Source: Omphiscola glabra (taxonomy: Eukaryota > Mollusca > Gastropoda > Lymnaeidae). Taken from it: a DNA stretch of 64,000 bases. The stretch lies in NCBI GenBank assembly GCA_964017045.1, contig OZ024802.1, positions 25,105,293 through 25,169,292 on the forward strand, written 5' to 3'. Positions 59,745 to 64,000 of this stretch are shown in pieces. Position 1 is the stretch's first letter. Each line of letters begins with the position of its first letter. Position numbers and translations under genes: made by a program. The notes beneath the pieces are model-generated. The model was not told the DNA's origin. It ran no database searches and worked only from the letters and a program-made list of their open reading frames with translations.

Positions 59745-60163
59745 CAAGATAGTACTGAACGGTGCGAAGAGATCATCGATTTATTGCGGTACAATTCCTA
59801 GCTATATACAGGTTTTTTAAAATGTTCCCCAACATTTTTTGGTGTTGCTGGTAACGTATTTGTCTCTCGATTCGAACATTGAATTACATTTCATCAACTG
59901 ATTTTTACAGCAGATTTAAAAAAACTAAAATGTTTTGTTTTTTTTAAAAAAAAGGAGATACTCTATGAAAGTTCCAAAGGGGGCGTCCATTAATTATGTC
60001 AACACAATAGGTGGTGGGGTGGGGGTGGAAAAGTTTGACAATTGCTGACAAGGGGGAGGGAGGGAGGGGGGTTATATTAGATGACGTCAACAAACCTGTC
60101 TTCTCTGTTAAAATTTTAATCTTAACAAATTGACTGGTTGTTACGTTATTTAAAAAAAAAATT

Positions 60164-60208
60164 AATGAGTGTAAATGAGTGTAAATGAGTGTAAATGAGT
60201 GTAAATAG
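60164..60208. repeat. 10-bp tandem repeat, four copies
   Basis: GAGTGTAAAT repeated four times. Confidence 0.9.
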
Positions 60209-60741
60209 TCATAGAATTTTTAGGCTTTCAACAATATAAGATTTATTTCATGTGTCTCTGTCTGTGTACTGCAGATGGCTGCTCAGAATGTTAGGCTACT
60301 TTGTTAGTGCAAGAGAAGTCAAAAGTTGGCCTCTCTTCACCTGTCGGTTCTGTTTGTCCCAAATGACTAGGGCGGTATGTTTGCGATCGTGTTGCAGGTA
60401 TGGAATAAGGTCAAGGTTCAAGTGTCATGTGCAGTCAAGATAAATGATATTGATGGAGTAGGAATACGATATTTTTTAGAATTAGTCGAAAGTAAAGTGA
60501 GTAACAATACTAACATCGCTGCTTGAACGGATTTGCAAAATCTGTAACATCTATTTTGCATCACAAGTCATGTTAAAAAAGCATGTTCAAAAGCACCGAC
60601 AATGCCCTCTTGGGCATAAGAAATTATCAACTGATCCTCAACAAAAAGGATTCGACTAATGCAAGTGGCTGCCAGGAGACAGGGAGAGCTTATGGCAATC
60701 ATTGCTTACACCGACAATGCTTCTACTTTAAGTACTGAATG

Positions 60742-60855
60742 GTTAGATGAGGATGATGTTGACTTGTCTGGTATAGCAGTTAGATGAGGATGATGTTGAC
60801 TTGTCTGGTATAGCAGTTAGATGAGGATGATGTTGACTTGTCTGGTATAGCAGTT
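60742..60855. repeat. 37-bp tandem repeat, three copies
   Basis: TTAGATGAGGATGATGTTGA begins at 60743, 60780 and 60817. Confidence 0.92.
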
Positions 60856-60900
60856 CCACAAGATGAAAATGATAAATCAGCTACTATAGACTATGCCCAT

Positions 60901-61078
60901 CAGGGGCCTCATTTCATGGGGTTTTCAGGGGGGAAAGGGGGCAAAACCAAAACTTTCTCAGCTTGTTAAATTGTTTATTACTGGAGGCGCCACAGTACGT
61001 AGCAAATGAAATAAAACCTGCAAATTCAGAGGGGGGGGGGCGCTAATGCCCCCTTGACCTACCCAAATGAGGTCCCTG
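60901..61078. mobile_element. hAT MITE, CAGGGGCCTCATTT family, perfect TSD
   Basis: 178 bp, ends CAGGGGCCTCATTTC and AAATGAGGTCCCTG, flanked by ATGCCCAT on both sides (60893-60900, 61079-61086). Sister of 54166-54352. Confidence 0.92.
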
Positions 61079-61599
61079 ATGCCCATTGTTACGATAAAGC
61101 AACACCTGGCTGTTCCATTGGAAGATGATAGCAGCTAGAAACTATACTTTAATTGTCAGCTATACTGACAATAATCATATTTATACCCCACACATGATAT
61201 TTCGCCTTTAACAACCTTTTAATTGATTCTGCAGTATAAAATTTAAGTGTGAAAATATTTTAACTTGTCGATTAACAAGCTAAAGATGTAATAAAATGTT
61301 TTTCCTACAATTTGTGTCATTAAAATACATCGGCACAATGTAAAATGTATTTATACATTTATTTATAATTATAATTCATTTTGTTTGGGTGGGGGGGGGG
61401 GGGGTTATAAAATTTAGACATAATTAAACAGGGGGGGAGCATTGAATGTTTGACAGTTTTTGACAAGGGGGGGGGAGGGGGTAAACAATTGCGTAAAAAT
61501 TGTTGACATAATTATTGGAAGACCCCTATAATAAGCTTGAGAAGAAGGTCAAACAGATAAGAAAATGATGAATTAATCGCCATACAATGAGTTAGCTAG

Positions 61600-61977
<378 letters not shown>

Positions 61978-61979
61978 TT

Positions 61980-62440
61980 ATGATTCCTCTCACCCACTTC
62001 ATCACAGATACCTAAGATCACATCCCACCCACTTCATCACAGATATCTAAGATCACATCCCACCCACTTCATCATAGATACCTAAGATCACATCCCACCC
62101 ACTTCATCACAGATACCTAAGATCACATCCCACCCACTTCATCACAGATACCTAAGATCACATCCCACCCACTTCATCACAGATGCCTAAGATCACATCC
62201 CACCCACTTCATCACAGATGCCTAAGATCACATCCCACCCACTTCATCACAGATGCCTAAGATCACATCCCACCCACTTCATCACAGATGCCTAAGATCA
62301 CATCCCACCCACTTCATCCCAGATGCCTAAGATCACATCCCACCCACTTCATCACAGATACCTAAGATCACATCCCACCCACTTCATCACAGATACCTAA
62401 GATCACATCCCACCCACTTCATCACAGATACCTAAGATCA
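61980..62440. repeat. 35-bp minisatellite, about 13 copies
   Basis: Units of CCCACCCACTTCATCACAGA followed by TACCTAAGATCACAT, with TACC/TGCC variants grouped in blocks. It abuts the GATA microsatellite directly. Confidence 0.95.
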
Positions 62441-62879
62441 GCTCGATCAGGGCACAGCCTAAAGCCTAAAGTTAGGACCGAAAGATGTACACATTTTCCA
62501 CCAATCGATACGAATTTACCAGCGTTTACCCCCGACGGTAACCAATTCTAAATGATCCTTTTAAAGTCATTATTGTCACTTAAGGCATTTAATGATGGCT
62601 GATGTCCCCTCTAGAGAAATACTTTGGATGTCTTGTGTTTAAATTGTTATCATTGTAAAATGTTGCCTTTGTTAAACAAATGTATTAATTTTGTGTGCGG
62701 AAAATGAAGATGTGCTATGTTATAAAATAACATCTCCATTTATTTGGATCAATATAAGAATCTTATATCATCTTATCTCCTCTTATCTTATTTTCTTACG
62801 CCTGTGAAGGAACTAATTTTAAAATGGAAAATCCATTTTTTAAGTCTAGTTTAAAACGGGGTTTTGGCCAAAAGTACCT

Positions 62880-63106
62880 GGACGAATCCCGGAAGCCGGA
62901 TTGTTTGTTTCGAGCTCAGTAACAGGATGTGACGTAACAGGGCCAGTTTGATGTCCGATGTTAAATTTTTGGTGTTTGGTGTTCGTTGTAAACGAGAAAT
63001 GGCGTCAGTGGCTGGGGGTGGAGGAGTAAACAAGTTTTCAAGTCACAGATCGCCAGTTTTCTTGTGTCGGCGGACTAAACAAATGCATGGCGCCTGGGCC
63101 ATGTAG
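62880..63106 (+). other. Candidate promoter and first exon
   Basis: A unique-looking segment with an ETS-like CCCGGAAGCCGG (near 62888), a CRE-like GTGACGTAAC (near 62930) and then AACGAGAAATGGCGTCAGTG. The ATG at 62999 opens a 35-codon frame (MASVAGGGGVNKFSSHRSPV...) closing at 63106, with a possible donor GGA|GTAAAC inside. ETS and CRE sites near a short exon are typical of housekeeping promoters, but no following exon is seen within the last 900 bases. Inference only. Confidence 0.25.
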
Positions 63107-63220
63107 CGTGTCATTCAGACGGAATGGACAGTTAAGTCAGTGGACCTTACAAAATATAAGTCAGTGGGAAATACAAAATATCAGTCAGTGAGCCAGTTAA
63201 TGATGGCGATAACACCGAAA

Positions 63221-63560
63221 AGCTATGACATAAGGTAAGCTACGCCGGCGAAGGATAACTACACCAAAGAAGCTAGGACATAAGGATAACAACACCGAAG
63301 AAGCTAGGACATAAGGATAACTACACATTAGAATCTAGGAAATAAGGATAACTATACAAAAGAAGCTAGGGCATAAGGAAGACAACACCAAAGAATCTAG
63401 GACATAAGGATAACTACACATTGGAATCTAGGACATAGGATAACTACACCAAAGAAGCTAGAACATAAGGATAACAACACCAAAGGAAGGTAGGACATAA
63501 GGATAACTACACATTGGAATCTAGGACATAAGGATAACTACACCAAAGCAGCTAGGTGTT
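63221..63560. repeat. About 32-bp degenerate tandem repeat, ten copies
   Basis: Units of AAGGATAACTACACCAAAGA followed by AGCTAGGACAT, 29-34 bp long, with ACACATTGGAATCTAGG variants alternating. Confidence 0.9.
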
Positions 63561-64000
63561 ATGTAGGTGACTTGTTTTGCTTCATGCTTTCCCCGTTCTA
63601 GAATTCTAGCAGACAACAAACTCGTGACCGCTTTTAAGGTGTGGGTAAGCAAACTAATAGTCTCCCTTTATCCTTGTTTACAACAAGCTTAGTATAGTCA
63701 GTTCCATTCAGAATTTTATAGAAGAATCTGGATAAAACTGGAAAGCAAAACAATGCGTCAGGCGGTTCTAGAGACATCAGCAGGAACTGACTATAGAAAG
63801 GCCGATATATTGAATGAGAGACGTGTACAAAGTATGAAAGTTTTCTTTTTAAATGATGATTTTGACGATGCACAAGTCATCCCCCGCTCCCTGTCAGTGT
63901 TTCCTTTGCAGGAGAGTATAAACAAAGTCAGTGGCAAGAAGCAATTACCTCTTAAAGATAACCCTTGCCTATCGAGACACTAATTTGGCACGTATGGACA

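Larger units (their letters stand above)
59978..61533. mobile_element. About 1.5-kb non-autonomous DNA transposon with nested MITE
   Basis: The left end region GGGGGCGTCCATTAATTATG then TCAACA is mirrored by the right end, which reverse-complemented reads GGGGTCTTCCAATAATTATG then TCAACA. Sub-terminal G-rich blocks with GTTTGACA..TTGCTGACAAGGGGG and GTTTGACAGTTTTTGACAAG are also shared. The inside holds small tandem repeats and a younger hAT MITE (60901-61078). No transposase ORF and no clear target duplication. Confidence 0.55.

Noticed and set aside
63753..63983. 76-codon plus-strand ORF near the right edge
   Set aside because: No recognisable domain and an overlapping ORF on the other strand; left unannotated.

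Overview
The window is animal nuclear DNA: AT-rich, with short exons separated by long introns with GT..AG borders, and unusually full of short non-autonomous transposons and minisatellites. The four genes are conserved animal housekeeping genes. The repeat content, including a SPIN-type hAT element of a kind reported from a pond snail, suggests a gastropod mollusc, probably a freshwater pulmonate related to Lymnaea, Biomphalaria or Physella. The gene assignments come from reading the exons. The species guess is inference.

Layout. (1) 552-7220, minus: the 5' seven coding exons of an importin-7/8 type nuclear transport receptor; the rest of the gene lies beyond the left edge. (2) 10208-16860, plus: a complete eight-exon ethanolamine kinase gene, divergent from the importin. 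Its last intron holds a foldback transposon and exactly 29 copies of a 57-bp minisatellite. (3) 20948-23652, minus: a complete five-exon gene for mitochondrial inner membrane protease subunit 1 (IMMP1L), convergent with the kinase. (4) 26.4-33.4 kb: repeat-rich, with a truncated LINE nested in an older repeat and several hAT MITEs. (5) 33469-38411, plus: a calumenin/reticulocalbin gene (secretory-pathway EF-hand protein ending HDEF) with two alternative versions of its sixth exon that phase makes mutually exclusive. (6) 38.4-64 kb: no recognisable complete gene. This stretch is a patchwork of at least fifteen different minisatellites, a GATA microsatellite, LINE remnants and many hAT MITEs, plus two weak candidate first exons (about 52.4 and 63.0 kb).

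The genes do not form a pathway: nuclear import, phosphatidylethanolamine synthesis, mitochondrial protein processing, and ER calcium binding. The observations most worth following are the calumenin exon pair, the SPIN element at 35612-35809 with an exact 8-bp target-site duplication, and the set of hAT MITE insertions whose duplications can be read directly on both sides.
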